Positions 52,126 to 60,046 of a stretch of 64,000 nucleotides of DNA are shown in pieces. The stretch is from the NCBI GenBank assembly GCA_945957605.1, contig CAMFLR010000023.1, forward strand, positions 42,885 through 106,884. Reading direction: 5' to 3'. The translations under genes and the position numbers were made by a program. The DNA is from an uncultured Isosphaeraceae bacterium. GTDB taxonomy: Bacteria; Planctomycetota; Planctomycetia; Isosphaerales; Isosphaeraceae. How positions within the stretch are numbered: the stretch's first letter is position 1; the number at the start of each line of letters is the position of its first letter. Below the pieces are notes generated by a model. The model was not told the DNA's origin, searched no databases, and was given only the letters and a program-made list of their open reading frames with translations.

Positions 52126-54075
52126 ATGTCAAGCGTCCTCTCTGCGTTCAAGCCGTCGGCTTTGAGTGCTGGCGGCGGCTCTGGCCATACCTCGGTCAAT
52201 GACCTGGCGATCCGAGTCGGGACGGTAAACGGCTCGGGAAGTCAGTCTGCGAACCTCGTGCTGCTGCGTGCCTTGAAGGGCATGGGAATTCCTTGCAGCG
52301 GTAAAAACGTGTTTCCCTCGAATATCGAGGGACTTCCCACCTGGTTTCACATCAGAGCCTCCGAGCGGGGCTATGTGGGGCATCGCCTCGATACGCCGGT
52401 GCTCGTTTGCATGAACGAGCCAACCGCGGCCGACGACGTGCGCCTGCTTCTGCCTGGTTCTGTGTGCTTCTATCGTTCGGATTTCAAGGAGGATTTGCGC
52501 CACGTACGCGACGACGTCACGTTCTTCGCCGTTCCGTTCGCCGACCTTGCGGAAGAGGCATTTCCAGCGGTCGCCGGCGACAAGGCGTATCGCGACAAGC
52601 TTCGCAAAGTCGTGAACATGGTGTACGTCGGCGTGGTGGCGACGGCGTGTGGAATCGAGATGGACGAGGTTCGGGAAGCGATTCGTCGAGAATTTCCGGG
52701 CCGAAAAGCGAAGGCGGCGGATATCAACATCCGCGCGGCCGAAGCAGGCGCAGCATGGGCCGACGTGAACATTCCGGCCAATTTCCCCTATCGCGTGGCG
52801 CGGCTTGATGCAACACGCGAGCAAATCCTCATCGAAGGCAACAAGGCTGCGGCGCTCGGTGTTCTGTTCGGCGGCGCCAGCGTTTTGACGTGGTACCCAA
52901 TCACCCCTTCAAGCAGCCTGGCCGAATACGCTGAGACGTTTCTCAAAGAGCACAGAACGCGGCCCGACGGTAAGCGGACGTTCTCGGTGATCCAAGCCGA
53001 AGATGAGCTGGCGGCCGTTGGTATGGCGGTGGGTGCCGGATGGGCCGGGGCGCGGGCGATCACGGCAACGAGTGGGCCGGGCATTTCGCTGATGACCGAG
53101 TTCGTTGGCCTGGCATATTTCGCTGAGATTCCGGTGACGATCGTCGACGTCCAGCGGATGGGGCCGAGTACCGGCCTACCGACCCGCACCAACCAGGGGG
53201 ATATCGTCAAGCTGCACATGCTGGGGCACGGCGATTGCCGGCATATTGTGCTGATTCCTGGCTCGGTCGCGGAATGTTTTTCGTTCACGGCCGAGGCGCT
53301 CGACCTAGCAGCGCAGTTCCAGACGCCGGTGTTCGTGGCGACCGATCTCGACCTTGGGATGAATCTCTGGCTCAGCGATCCGTTCGCCTATCCTGATAAG
53401 CCTCTGACGCATGGCAAAGTGCTCAACGCCGACGATCTTGAGCGGCTTGGGCAGTTCGAGCGATATCGTGACGTCGATGGCGATGGGGTTTGCTATCGCA
53501 CCTTGCCGGGGACAGAGCACCCGATTGCGGCGTATTTTACGCGAGGAACCGGGCACAATGAGCGCTCGGGTTACAGCGAACGGCCCGAGGACTGGAAGCG
53601 GAATCTTGATCGCCTGGCACGAAAACTTCAGACAGCTCGCACGAAGTTGCCGGCGCCTGTGATTGAGTTGACATCGGGCGCTAAGGTGGGGCTGATTGCG
53701 TTTGGCTCGTCGCATCCGTCGATTGTTGAGGCGCGAGACGTCTTGCGCGAGCAGGGCGTTGCGACGGGATATTGCCGGATCCGCGCGTTGCCGGCGGCGG
53801 CTGAGGTTGCGGAATTCGTCGCAGAACACGAGCGAGTTTATGTTGTCGAGCAGAATCGCGATGGGCAGGTTTGCTCGCTCTTGCGCAGCCAGCTCGAAGG
53901 GACGCTCGACGATCGGCTCATCTCGGTGACGCATTACAATGGCACGCCGATTTCCGCCGAGAATATCGTGAAACCGATTCTCGACTGGGAAAAGAATTTT
54001 TCCGAGCACACCACTCTGACGAACGGCAACGGGCAACCGGCCGAGACGTCGAAGGCGGGGGTTTCGTCGGAATAA
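52126..54075 (+). CDS. korA: 2-oxoacid:ferredoxin oxidoreductase alpha subunit with fused gamma domain
   Basis: A 649-residue subunit. Residues about 25-215 form the gamma domain (VGTVNGSGSQSANLVLLRALKGMGIPCSGKNVFPSNIEG), and about 235 onward the alpha, pyrimidine-binding type domain (GVLFGGASVLTWYPITPSSSLAEY, AEDELAAVGMAVGAGWAGARAITATSGPGISLMTE, STGLPTRTNQGD). The end contains the transketolase C-like domain (VGLIAFGSSHPSIVEARDVL). Together with KorB it oxidatively decarboxylates 2-oxoglutarate or a related 2-oxoacid with CoA, reducing ferredoxin. GAGGG precedes the ATG. The beta-subunit gene follows after 130 bp. The exact 2-oxoacid cannot be fixed from sequence. Confidence 0.93.
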   Translation: MSSVLSAFKPSALSAGGGSGHTSVNDLAIRVGTVNGSGSQSANLVLLRALKGMGIPCSGKNVFPSNIEGLPTWFHIRASERGYVGHRLDTPVLVCMNEPTAADDVRLLLPGSVCFYRSDFKEDLRHVRDDVTFFAVPFADLAEEAFPAVAGDKAYRDKLRKVVNMVYVGVVATACGIEMDEVREAIRREFPGRKAKAADINIRAAEAGAAWADVNIPANFPYRVARLDATREQILIEGNKAAALGVLFGGASVLTWYPITPSSSLAEYAETFLKEHRTRPDGKRTFSVIQAEDELAAVGMAVGAGWAGARAITATSGPGISLMTEFVGLAYFAEIPVTIVDVQRMGPSTGLPTRTNQGDIVKLHMLGHGDCRHIVLIPGSVAECFSFTAEALDLAAQFQTPVFVATDLDLGMNLWLSDPFAYPDKPLTHGKVLNADDLERLGQFERYRDVDGDGVCYRTLPGTEHPIAAYFTRGTGHNERSGYSERPEDWKRNLDRLARKLQTARTKLPAPVIELTSGAKVGLIAFGSSHPSIVEARDVLREQGVATGYCRIRALPAAAEVAEFVAEHERVYVVEQNRDGQVCSLLRSQLEGTLDDRLISVTHYNGTPISAENIVKPILDWEKNFSEHTTLTNGNGQPAETSKAGVSSE

Positions 54076-54205
54076 GCGCGACGTGGATTTGCGCGCAGTT
54101 AGAACAGGGAATCATTCATCCTCTGGAATGATGAATTCATCATACAAGTGCTTTCTCGCGCAGTGAGAACGCGTTTACTGCGCGATTTCTTGCGAGGCCG
54201 ACATC

Positions 54206-55261
54206 ATGTCGCGAGATGATACGCAGGTTCTTGTCGAATCGCCGGGCAGTACAACAGCGTTGCCCCTGCTGGCGTTTCAGGGATTGCAGTCGACCCTGTG
54301 CAAAGGGTGCGGGCACAACAGCATCACGAGCGCATTGATCGACGCGTGTAAGTCGGTCGGGCTCGATCCGTATTACACGATCAAGATGAGCGGCATTGGC
54401 TGCTCGAGCAAAACGCCGGCGTACTTCTTGCAGTACAGCCACGGATTCAACACTCTGCACGGGCGCATGCCGTCGGTGGCGACGGGGGCTCTTGTCGCCA
54501 ATCAGCGATTGACGTGCATTGGGATCAGCGGAGATGGCGATACCGCGAACATCGGCATGGGGCAGTTCAAGCACGCCTGCCGACGCAACGTACAGGTTGT
54601 TTATCTCATTGAGGACAACGGTTGTTACGGTCTTACTAAGGGGCAATTTTCGGCCACGGCCGATTTGCATTCGCATCTCAGGCGCGAGACGGGGGAGGAA
54701 AACACGATGCCGCCGTTCGACCTCTGTTTAGAGGCGATTGCGGCTGGTGCGACGTATGTGGCGCGGTCGTTCGCTGGCGATCGCAAGCAGCTTTTGCCGC
54801 TCTTGAAGGCCGCGCTCCGGCACAAAGGGACGGCGGTGCTCGATATCATCAGTCCGTGCGTAACGTTCAACGATTTCGCCAGCTCGACCAAGAGCTGGGA
54901 GTGGGCGAAGAATCACGAGGAGCCGCTGCAGGAGATTGGATTTGTGCGGCGGTTGCCGGAGATCGAGGTTGAACAGCAGGCGGGAAAAACCACGCGCGTT
55001 CAGTTGCATGATGGCGAGTGGATCACTTTACGCGCGCTCAGTCACGAAGAACACGACGTGACGAACAAGGCAGGCGCGATGCGGTTTTTGGTCGAGAGCC
55101 AGGAGCGCGGGGAGTTTTTGACGGGCCTGATGTATATCGATACGAAGCGGCCCGATTTTGTCGACATGCAGGGGATGTGCGAAACGCCGCTCGCACTTCT
55201 CGAAGAGAGTGATTTGCGGCCGGGGCCGGAGGTGCTGCAGGACATTATGGCGCACGTTTGA
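54206..55261 (+). CDS. korB: 2-oxoacid:ferredoxin oxidoreductase beta subunit
   Basis: A 351-residue TPP-binding subunit. LCKGCGHNSITSAL holds the first cluster/TPP region, GIGCSSKTPAYF follows, and the TPP/Mg motif is GDGDTANIGMGQFKHACRRN, with LIEDNGCYGLTKGQ downstream. It completes the KorAB enzyme; the 4Fe-4S ligands are the Cys residues in CKGCG, GIGC and further on. GAGGCCGAC lies upstream of the ATG. A strong hairpin terminator follows at 55332. The pair functions in anaerobic or microaerobic TCA-type metabolism, linking to ferredoxin pools. Confidence 0.93.
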   Translation: MSRDDTQVLVESPGSTTALPLLAFQGLQSTLCKGCGHNSITSALIDACKSVGLDPYYTIKMSGIGCSSKTPAYFLQYSHGFNTLHGRMPSVATGALVANQRLTCIGISGDGDTANIGMGQFKHACRRNVQVVYLIEDNGCYGLTKGQFSATADLHSHLRRETGEENTMPPFDLCLEAIAAGATYVARSFAGDRKQLLPLLKAALRHKGTAVLDIISPCVTFNDFASSTKSWEWAKNHEEPLQEIGFVRRLPEIEVEQQAGKTTRVQLHDGEWITLRALSHEEHDVTNKAGAMRFLVESQERGEFLTGLMYIDTKRPDFVDMQGMCETPLALLEESDLRPGPEVLQDIMAHV

Positions 55262-55331
55262 GAGCCGCGAACACTTTGTTGTGGCTATTTACCGAGGCGT
55301 TTCGTCGTGCGCCAAGGCACCGGAAACGACA

Positions 55332-55377
55332 GAACCCTGGCGACCGCGCTCAGCTTGGTCGCCAGGGTTCTTCTTTC
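55332..55377 (+). terminator. Terminator of korAB (bidirectional stem)
   Basis: GAACCCTGGCGACC and GGTCGCCAGGGTTC (55332-55370) form a perfect 14-bp stem with an 11-base loop, followed by TTCTTTC on the plus strand. The same stem lies beyond the stop of the minus-strand Cys/Met-rich gene. Confidence 0.85.
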
Positions 55378-55400
55378 AATATCGGGAACAGCGGGAGCGC

Positions 55401-55862
55401 TTAGCAGCAGCAGCAAACCGGGGTGCCGTTCATCATGATGCAGCAGGTGCAGCCGGCCTTCATCATGTTGGCGCAGCAGTCGCAGCACGACTGAATCATC
55501 GCGCAGCAGGCGGCGTCTCCGCTGGTGCAGGTGATGCAGCAGCCGTCGGCGGTGGGCTCGCACTTGCACATGCCCATCACGAGGTTGCAGCAGCAAACCA
55601 TCATGCCGTTCATCATCATGCAGCAGCTACACATTCCGCCCGCGAGCATCGTGCAGAGGTTCTGAATCATCGCGGCGGTCACTTTGTCTTCGCAGGCGCA
55701 GTGAATCTTCATTCCGCCTTCGCACTTCTCGAACTTCATGGTGCAGCGCGGCACCATCATCATGTTCATGCCCGTCGCAGCCGGCTGACCCGCACGCATC
55801 ATTCCCGAGGCGTCCATCCCCGGCATCATCGCGGCCGAATCCTTCATCATCATCGCGGTCAT
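55401..55862 (-). CDS. Cys/Met-rich cytoplasmic protein, candidate metal chelator
   Basis: A 153-residue protein with about 29 cysteines and 30 methionines, near 39 percent of all residues, and no obvious signal peptide. After a Met-rich start (MTAMMMKDSAAMMPGMDASG) come CxC, CC and CCC clusters. Two related units end CMMMNGMMVCCC and CIMMNGTPVCCC. Such ligand sets bind Cu(I) or other soft metals; function is inferred. The longest frame starts at 55973, but the ATG at 55862 follows GGGGAACG and starts the Met-rich part. It is divergent from a small conserved gene and rrf2, with two strong dyads between. No named family is known to me. Confidence 0.75.
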   Translation of the reverse strand: MTAMMMKDSAAMMPGMDASGMMRAGQPAATGMNMMMVPRCTMKFEKCEGGMKIHCACEDKVTAAMIQNLCTMLAGGMCSCCMMMNGMMVCCCNLVMGMCKCEPTADGCCITCTSGDAACCAMIQSCCDCCANMMKAGCTCCIMMNGTPVCCCC

Positions 55863-55991
55863 CGTCGGCGTTCCCCGTTGTTGAGGTGATGAAATTCGCG
55901 GGCCGGAACACCGCCGGCCTTCCCGTCGCACGGACCGAATTTTCATCAGAAATCGCTCGTATTGCAATATCAAAGTAACGAAAATATTGAC

Positions 55992-56024
55992 AACTGATCA
56001 TGATAAAGTTGATCATCATCAGTT
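55992..56024. promoter_or_regulatory. Operator-like dyad with TGATAAA-N3-GATCA core
   Basis: AACTGATCATGATAAA and TTGATCATCATCAGTT match as an inverted repeat at 14 of 16 positions. The core TGATAAAGTTGATCA (56001-56015) recurs at 56898-56912 downstream of rrf2 with only the N3 and one base changed. Confidence 0.6.
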
Positions 56025-56048
56025 CGTAGTGTAAGATTAATCCGACGA

Positions 56049-56080
56049 ATCTTTCCAAAATAGTGTTGATTTGGAAAGAT
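56049..56080. promoter_or_regulatory. Perfect 11-bp inverted repeat
   Basis: ATCTTTCCAAA (56049-56059) and TTTGGAAAGAT (56070-56080) are exact complements around a 10-base spacer. It lies 62 bp before the small gene at 56143, in an AT-rich promoter region. Confidence 0.6.
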
Positions 56081-56142
56081 AATGTCGATAGAGTTAGTCG
56101 GGAATGAGATGATTGGCCTCCTGCCACGGAGAATGACGAGTC

Positions 56143-56379
56143 ATGAACGCCTGCCGTTTCGAGTTGCCGGTGCACACGTTTGGCCGCGACACCTTTGCCC
56201 CCTGGCCGTGGTCGACTTCGACCGAGGCCCCGGCACTGGTGGCGTGTCCGATTGGTGCGGCCGAGGCGACGGCGGGTGCCGAGGCACTTCGCGAGCTTTA
56301 CCGGATGGCTTACGAGCAGGCAGTCGCCTCGCTTCGCCCCTCGCGTTATGCACATGCGAGTAATGCCGGCCGTAACTGA
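56143..56379 (+). CDS. Small conserved hypothetical protein
   Basis: A 78-residue protein. Its start FELPVHTFGRDTFAPWPW and end ELYRMAYEQAVASLRPSRY follow a pattern I associate with short planctomycete proteins of unknown function. The C-terminal half is a helix. CGGAG lies about 13 bases before the ATG. It is the first plus-strand gene after the dyad region and precedes rrf2 by 81 bp, so both could share a promoter and its control. Confidence 0.6.
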   Translation: MNACRFELPVHTFGRDTFAPWPWSTSTEAPALVACPIGAAEATAGAEALRELYRMAYEQAVASLRPSRYAHASNAGRN

Positions 56380-56460
56380 TTACTCTCGCCCGGGTTAAGC
56401 CCTCTCAACCCGGGCGCGATCATTCCACCCGCCCGCCGCCGCCGTCAATCCAGGGATGTG

Positions 56461-56871
56461 ATGAGGATATCCGCCAAGGCTGAGTATGCTTGTCTGGCGA
56501 TGATCGAGCTTGCGAAGCCCGGTCTCGACGGCAACACGATGCGAATCCGTGAAATTGCGGAAGCGCACCACATTCCGGAACGATACCTGGTGCAGATTCT
56601 GCTCCAGCTCAAGGCCTCGGGCCTCGTTCACAGCAGTCGCGGGTCGATCGGCGGTTACCGCCTGGCACGCAGGGCCGAGGAAATCTCGATCTCCGAGGTG
56701 ATCCTCGCGATCGACGGCCCTGGCGATCCCCCGCGAAAGGCCGGTTCAGAAACGGCTCGCGACCTGAACGACCTGCTAGAACTCGCCTGGTCCGCCCAGC
56801 GCGACGTCCTTGCCCAGGCAACCCTCGCCCAATTCGCCGATCGTGCGGCCGCCCACGATTACGTCCTGTAA
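56461..56871 (+). CDS. Rrf2-family transcriptional regulator
   Basis: A 136-residue Rrf2 regulator: MRISAKAEYACLAMIELA, MRIREIAEAHHIPERYLVQILLQLKASGLVHSSRGSIGGYRLAR, then EISISEVILAIDGP. The winged helix is intact. The three clustered cysteines that hold an Fe-S cluster in IscR/NsrR are absent, so it is closer to CymR-like Rrf2 proteins, which sense cysteine metabolism through a partner. The ATG at 56461 is used rather than the GTG three bases earlier because AGGGA needs that spacing. Next to a DUF2292 gene it probably controls sulfur or metal genes. Candidate operators flank it on both sides. Confidence 0.92.
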   Translation: MRISAKAEYACLAMIELAKPGLDGNTMRIREIAEAHHIPERYLVQILLQLKASGLVHSSRGSIGGYRLARRAEEISISEVILAIDGPGDPPRKAGSETARDLNDLLELAWSAQRDVLAQATLAQFADRAAAHDYVL

Positions 56872-56895
56872 CTGTTCTTTTCGTTAAAGACGAAT

Positions 56896-56932
56896 CTTGA
56901 TAAAAACGATCAAGTAAACCGTTTTAATCAAG
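56896..56932. promoter_or_regulatory. Nested dyad operator upstream of YezD gene
   Basis: CTTGATAAAAACG (56896-56908) and CGTTTTAATCAAG (56920-56932) match at 12 of 13 positions; an inner dyad CTTGAT/ATCAAG (56896-56914) shares the left arm. It contains TGATAAAAACGATCA, the same 15-bp core as at 56001-56015. It lies 28 bp before the DUF2292 start. Confidence 0.65.
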
Positions 56933-56959
56933 ACTCGATCTCATATCACGAGGCCATTG

Positions 56960-57151
56960 ATGGCAAGTCACACGAGAACCACGCGTGATGACGATCTATC
57001 CGTTCGTTCGGAAGCCGTGTCGGTCCGTGACTTTGATCTCGAGCAGGTGCGCAATGCTGTTCGGGGGATTCGTTTCGGCGAGGTACGGGTAATCATCCAG
57101 GACGGCACGATCGTGCAGATCGAACGCGTCGAGAAGCAACGTCTCAGGTGA
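56960..57151 (+). CDS. YezD-like DUF2292 protein
   Basis: A 63-residue protein of the DUF2292 (YezD) family: VRNAVRGIRFGEVRVIIQDGTIVQIERVEKQRLR is the conserved part. In Firmicutes yezD belongs to sulfur-assimilation genes controlled by the Rrf2 regulator CymR, so its place after an Rrf2 gene is telling. An extra codon (TTG) at 56957 opens the frame; the ATG at 56960, seven bases after ACGAGG, is chosen. Molecular function unknown. Confidence 0.88.
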   Translation: MASHTRTTRDDDLSVRSEAVSVRDFDLEQVRNAVRGIRFGEVRVIIQDGTIVQIERVEKQRLR

Positions 57152-57184
57152 GCTGGATGGCTCACCAACCCCTCTCTTGGTGCC

Positions 57185-57277
57185 GTCTCGAAAACGAGAG
57201 GCCAAATTCTCGCAGGATGTGCGTCGAGCTGACTGGTCTTCCCAGAGGCTTGCGCAGACTCTTCAAAGGAGTCTCGC
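57185..57277 (+). promoter_or_regulatory. Conserved leader of DUF1559 gene, copy 1
   Basis: A 93-nt stretch before the start codon resembles that at 58510-58603. Shared blocks are CTCGA-N3-CGAGAGGC, GACTGG-CT, and CCAGAGGCTT-GCG, the last 36 bases from the ATG. The hairpin AGACTC/GAGTCT (57256-57274) has the ribosome-binding sequence AAAGGAG at its loop and 3' arm, so it may limit translation. Confidence 0.5.
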
Positions 57278-58393
57278 ATGCGGAAACCAATTCTGTTTCG
57301 CAGAGATCGCCGGGCCGGTTTCACATTGATCGAACTGCTGGTTGTCATCGCGATCATCGCGGTGCTCATCGCGCTATTGCTGCCGGCCGTGCAGGCAGCT
57401 CGTGAGGCATCACGGCGAGTGTCGTGTGTCAACAATCTCAAGCAAATCGGCCTGGCGCTTCACAATTACGTCAGTGCGAATGAGACATTTCCTCCAGGCG
57501 CGTTCTTGACGTGGAACCCCAACAGCTCGAAGTTCATCATCAACGGTGATTTTAGTGCTCACGTGCGGTTGCTTGCATTCGTTGAGCAGCAATCGCTTTA
57601 TAACGCCGCGAATTTTTCCGTCAGCGCGATCAATTCGGTGACGGGTGCGTCGATCAACGGAACGGTGACGCTCACTCGCGTGCAGACGTTCTTGTGCCCT
57701 TCCGACACGCCGCCCGCTTGGAATGGGACCGACAACGCGCCGATGACGCAGAATCGTGCGCCTGGGAATAGTTACTTCGCGTCGGTTGGCTCGAGTCTTG
57801 AGTTCGACGCCGGGCAAACTGGCGGACCGCCGAATGGCATTTTCGCCCTGTTTCGCAACGGTCAGCGGCCGACCTCGCTGGCGGATGTCCGCGATGGCAC
57901 GAGCAACACCGTGGCGTTCGGCGAGTGGCGGATTGGCACCGGTAATATCAATGCGATCACGGTGCCGGGTGATACGGTGTTCGTCGGGGCGTTTCCACCG
58001 GGAGTGACGCGAAATTCGCCGGGGATGTCGATGCCGGCGGGCGGAGCGGCGCTCGCGAGCTGGGTGACGCAGTGCGTGGCGATTGCGCCGAATCCTGCGA
58101 ACCGGCACGCACGGACGCCGGCCGTCGGCGAGAACTGGTCGATCGCGCTGAACAACTACACGCTTGGGTCGTTTTTGCAGGCACCAAACGCGAAGATTCC
58201 CAATTGCGTCACCGCTGCCTCGGGCGTGGATGTGCCCGGAATGTGGAACCAGGGGAGTTTTCACCCCGGCGGCTCGAACGTCGTACTGTGCGATGGCTCG
58301 GTGCGGTTCCTGAAAGACTCGACCAGCCAGCCCGTTATCTGGGCGCTTGGGTCGAGAAATCAGGGAGAAGTCATTTCAGCCGACGCTTATTAG
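57278..58393 (+). CDS. DUF1559 pseudopilin-like protein
   Basis: A 371-residue DUF1559 protein. Its prepilin leader RAGFTLIELLVVIAIIAVLIALLLPAVQ places cleavage after Gly15. The usual marks follow: CVNNLKQIGLALHNYVSANETFPPGA, FLCPSDTPP, DVRDGTSNTVAFGEWRIGTG, HPGGSNVVLCDGSVRFLKDS and the ending GEVISADAY. AAAGGAG sits six bases before the ATG. It is in tandem with a close paralogue 210 bp downstream, with matching leaders. Surface pilin-like role inferred from the leader; experimental function is unknown. Confidence 0.93.
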   Translation: MRKPILFRRDRRAGFTLIELLVVIAIIAVLIALLLPAVQAAREASRRVSCVNNLKQIGLALHNYVSANETFPPGAFLTWNPNSSKFIINGDFSAHVRLLAFVEQQSLYNAANFSVSAINSVTGASINGTVTLTRVQTFLCPSDTPPAWNGTDNAPMTQNRAPGNSYFASVGSSLEFDAGQTGGPPNGIFALFRNGQRPTSLADVRDGTSNTVAFGEWRIGTGNINAITVPGDTVFVGAFPPGVTRNSPGMSMPAGGAALASWVTQCVAIAPNPANRHARTPAVGENWSIALNNYTLGSFLQAPNAKIPNCVTAASGVDVPGMWNQGSFHPGGSNVVLCDGSVRFLKDSTSQPVIWALGSRNQGEVISADAY

Positions 58394-58509
58394 TCTACAG
58401 CCAAATCCAGCGACTAAACTCGACTAATTCGATCGAGTAACACAATAAAGTCGCTCTGTCACAAAAGGCCGCCTGAACTTGCTCAGGAAGGAGCGTCAGG
58501 CGGATCGCT

Positions 58510-58603
58510 GACTCGACGGCGAGAGGCGTTCAACCCTCGTACTTTCGCCGCAAGCCGACTGGACTGCCAGAGGCTTTGCGTGCCAGTCGGAGTTCGTTTC
58601 ACC
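58510..58603 (+). promoter_or_regulatory. Conserved leader of DUF1559 gene, copy 2
   Basis: It matches the leader at 57185-57277 in block order and spacing; CCAGAGGCTTTGCG lies 37 bases from the ATG. Here CGACTGG and CCAGTCG (58556-58589) form a 7-bp stem around the conserved block. Confidence 0.5.
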
Positions 58604-59773
58604 ATGCGTCGTCTTGTTGATTCGTTGGATCGGGCCGCTGCCGGCCGTGTGACTCGCCAGAGCCGGCGGGGCTTTACCTTGATCGAGTTGCTGGTGGTGA
58701 TCGCGATCATCGCGGTGCTTATCGCGCTGTTGTTGCCCGCGGTCCAATCGGCTCGTGAGGCGGCGCGCCGGGTGAGTTGTGTGAACAATTTGAAGCAGAT
58801 CGGCCTGGCGATTCAGAATTATATCAGTGCGAATGAATTGCTGCCGCCGGGCGGATATCCGGCCTATACGCCGAACGCGAACACCAAGAACAACGCGATG
58901 CCGGGTGCTCACGCGCGGCTGCTGCCGTACATCGAGCAAGGAAACTTGTACAACGCGCTGAACTGGAATGTGCCGGTGATCAACGATGGTGGCGCGCCTG
59001 GAAATGGCTACGGACCATACGCGAATTCGACGGTGACGATCAGTCGAATTGCCGGCTTTTTGTGCCCTTCGGATACGCCGCCGAACTGGACTCTGGGATC
59101 GGCGTCGGCTCCGTTGCCGCAGTACAGAGCGCCCGGCAACAACTACTTCGCGAGCCTCGGTTCGAGCCTCGAATTCACGAGCCGACAAACCGGCGGGCCG
59201 CCGAATGGGCCGTTCTCGTACATCGGCGAGATCGGCAAGAACGTGCGATTGAGCGATATTCGCGACGGCACGAGCAACACGATCGGATTCGGCGAGTGGA
59301 GGATCGGCGACGGTAACACGAACTTCTACTCGATCCCGTCGGACATCATCTTCATTGGGTCGCTGCCGGCCGGAACGGCGCGAAATAACGGTACGTTGTC
59401 GATGCCGAATCCCACGCTTGTTGCCAATTTTCCGGCGTGGGTGCAGTCGTGCGATGCAGCGCTGACGACTGGGCGAGTGAATCACACGAGTGCGCTGGGC
59501 GAAGCGTGGATTTTTGATATCGCCGGTGTGAGCTTCGGTAATACATTGCTGCCGCCGAATCCGAAGACGCCGAATTGCGATTCGTCGACGGTTGCGAGCA
59601 ATACGCTACAGAATCCGGGACTCTGGGGGCTGGCGTCGTATCATCCCGGCGGGGCGAATGTCGTGCTGCTCGATGGTTCGGTGCGGTTCATCAAGGACAG
59701 CGTTTCGTCGCCGACGCTTTGGGCGCTAGGGTCGATTGCACAGGGTGAGGTTATTTCGGCGGATTCGTATTGA
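58604..59773 (+). CDS. DUF1559 pseudopilin-like protein
   Basis: A 389-residue DUF1559 protein paralogous to the preceding one. The leader SRRGFTLIELLVVIAIIAVLIALLLPAVQ is preceded by 20 mostly polar residues. Family blocks are CVNNLKQIGLAIQNYISANELLPPGG, FLCPSDTPP, DIRDGTSNTIGFGEWRIGDG, HPGGANVVLLDGSVRFIKDS and GEVISADSY. The frame can start with GTG at 58580, but spacing to the conserved leader block agrees with the paralogue only for the ATG at 58604. A composite palindromic repeat follows the gene. Same inferred role as the other DUF1559 proteins. Confidence 0.92.
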   Translation: MRRLVDSLDRAAAGRVTRQSRRGFTLIELLVVIAIIAVLIALLLPAVQSAREAARRVSCVNNLKQIGLAIQNYISANELLPPGGYPAYTPNANTKNNAMPGAHARLLPYIEQGNLYNALNWNVPVINDGGAPGNGYGPYANSTVTISRIAGFLCPSDTPPNWTLGSASAPLPQYRAPGNNYFASLGSSLEFTSRQTGGPPNGPFSYIGEIGKNVRLSDIRDGTSNTIGFGEWRIGDGNTNFYSIPSDIIFIGSLPAGTARNNGTLSMPNPTLVANFPAWVQSCDAALTTGRVNHTSALGEAWIFDIAGVSFGNTLLPPNPKTPNCDSSTVASNTLQNPGLWGLASYHPGGANVVLLDGSVRFIKDSVSSPTLWALGSIAQGEVISADSY

Positions 59774-59815
59774 GAAAAAAGGACCGCGCACCCGGTAGTA
59801 GACATAAACAGAATG

Positions 59816-59862
59816 GGGTGGCCGGGACAACTTGTTTGTCCCGGTCGCGAAGCGACAAGAGG
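59816..59862 (+). repeat. REP-like palindromic unit, copy A
   Basis: A 47-bp unit starting GGGTGGCCGGGACAA and ending GCGACAAGAGG. It contains two internal stems, GGGACAA/TTGTCCC and GTCGC/GCGAC, and pairs with copy B. Confidence 0.75.
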
Positions 59863-59886
59863 ATGTGACCAACTGTTTGACTTTGA

Positions 59887-59932
59887 CCTCTTGTGGCTGC
59901 GCCACCTGGACAACGAGTTGTCCAGGCCACCC
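59887..59932 (-). repeat. REP-like palindromic unit, copy B (inverted)
   Basis: A diverged inverted copy starting CCTCTTGTGGCTGCGCC and ending TCCAGGCCACCC, 24 bp after copy A. A and B together make a 117-bp inverted-repeat element. Confidence 0.7.
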
Positions 59933-59991
59933 GATTTATTGAGTTGTTCCAACTGCATTTGCGATTTGAAATGCACCAGAAACAAATAGGG

Positions 59992-60017
59992 CTCTCACAC
60001 GTGAGGAGGTGTGAGAG
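59992..60017 (-). terminator. Terminator of the TIGR03067 gene
   Basis: CTCTCACAC (59992-60000) and GTGTGAGAG (60009-60017) form a perfect 9-bp stem with an 8-base loop. On the minus strand CCCTATTTGTTT follows. It lies 30 bp past the stop of the gene at 60047. Confidence 0.7.
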
Positions 60018-60046
60018 TCCTTACGTTTTCAATCAAGCATTCAAAA

